A stretch of 5,987 nucleotides of DNA, from NCBI GenBank assembly GCA_905214825.1, contig CAJMNV010000113.1, positions 1 through 5,987 of the forward strand. The letters are read 5' to 3'. Position numbers and translations under genes: made by a program. Below, piece after piece: positions 5,824 through 5,987 of the stretch. Position 1 is the stretch's first letter. Each line of letters opens with the position of its first letter. This stretch comes from an uncultured bacterium (lineage in GTDB: Bacteria; Bacillota; Clostridia; Lachnospirales; Anaerotignaceae). The notes beneath the pieces are model-generated. The model was not told the origin of the DNA. It made no database searches and saw only the letters and a list, made by a program, of their open reading frames with translations.

Positions 5824-5987
5824 TTATACATTTTTGGGTCGATACAATTTTTTCACAAGGAATATTGTTAAAATCATAGATACAATGGCAATCGGTAAAT
5901 TGATGAGCCAATTTTGCACAAATGCAGTCAAAATATAGTTTGCGGCAGAAACGATTGCAACCATCAACGCATATGGTAATTGTGTGG
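5824..5987 (-). CDS. C-terminal end of a membrane transporter, possibly NhaC-type Na+/H+ antiporter
   Basis: Only the last 54 codons lie in the window; the gene continues past its right edge. On the complement the frame runs from TQLPYALMVAIVSAANYIL to a basic tail ending KKLYRPKNV and a TAA at 5826-5824. Two hydrophobic segments are visible, separated by a short loop (QNWLINLP), followed by a positively charged end, as expected for the last membrane helices of a transporter with a cytoplasmic C-terminus. The TQLPYAL stretch reminds me of NhaC-family sodium/proton antiporters, but this is recollection from a short fragment and other multi-pass carriers could match. The terminator at 5788-5809 lies 14 bases after the stop with its T-tract in this direction. 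Confidence 0.6.
   Translation of the reverse strand, partial: TQLPYALMVAIVSAANYILTAFVQNWLINLPIAIVSMILTIFLVKKLYRPKNV

Noticed and set aside
1..5987. CRISPR array, tRNA, rRNA, insertion sequence or prophage
   Set aside because: No regularly spaced direct repeats, cloverleaf-like sequence, transposase or phage-type frame was seen on either strand.

Overview
The window reads as chromosomal DNA from a low-GC Bacillota, most likely an anaerobic Clostridia-type bacterium. Supporting signs are the AT-rich codon choice, strong GGAGG ribosome binding sites, sigma-A type promoters with 17-base spacers, a glycerol-dehydrogenase-like enzyme, and a YhcN/YlaJ-type lipoprotein that points to an endospore former. 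I cannot fix the genus from sequence reading alone. No phage, insertion sequence, CRISPR array, rRNA or tRNA was seen.

Layout from left to right. (1) 2-697, + strand: C-terminal two thirds of an iron-containing alcohol dehydrogenase / glycerol dehydrogenase-like protein, cut by the window edge. It is followed by an AT-only hairpin (709-730) and a strong terminator-like hairpin (766-809). (2) A good promoter (821-849) drives a two-gene unit on +. The first gene (901-2259, TTG start) is a fusion of a FUSC/aromatic-acid-exporter-like membrane domain to a Cof-type HAD domain whose catalytic aspartates are replaced. The second (2278-3000) is tcdA, the tRNA t6A dehydratase. A terminator closes the unit at 3004-3031. 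(3) 3101-3859, +: a TSUP (TauE/SafE) membrane transporter with its own promoter. (4) A terminator hairpin between convergent genes (3876-3916) has the same arms as the one at 766-809. (5) 3941-5038, - strand: ychF, with a clear promoter (5078-5106). (6) 5115-5270, -: a 51-residue single-membrane-segment protein. (7) 5390-5779, +: a YhcN/YlaJ-like sporulation lipoprotein, divergent from the small gene. (8) 5824-5987, -: the last 54 codons of a membrane transporter, perhaps NhaC-like. A GAAA-loop terminator (5788-5809) lies between it and the lipoprotein gene.

Most genes are conserved housekeeping or metabolic genes with no obvious shared pathway. The parts worth a second look are the FUSC-HAD fusion with a probably inactive HAD domain and a Cys cluster at the former active site, the repeated hairpin, and the small membrane protein next to the sporulation-type lipoprotein. 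I see no convincing new multi-gene system.
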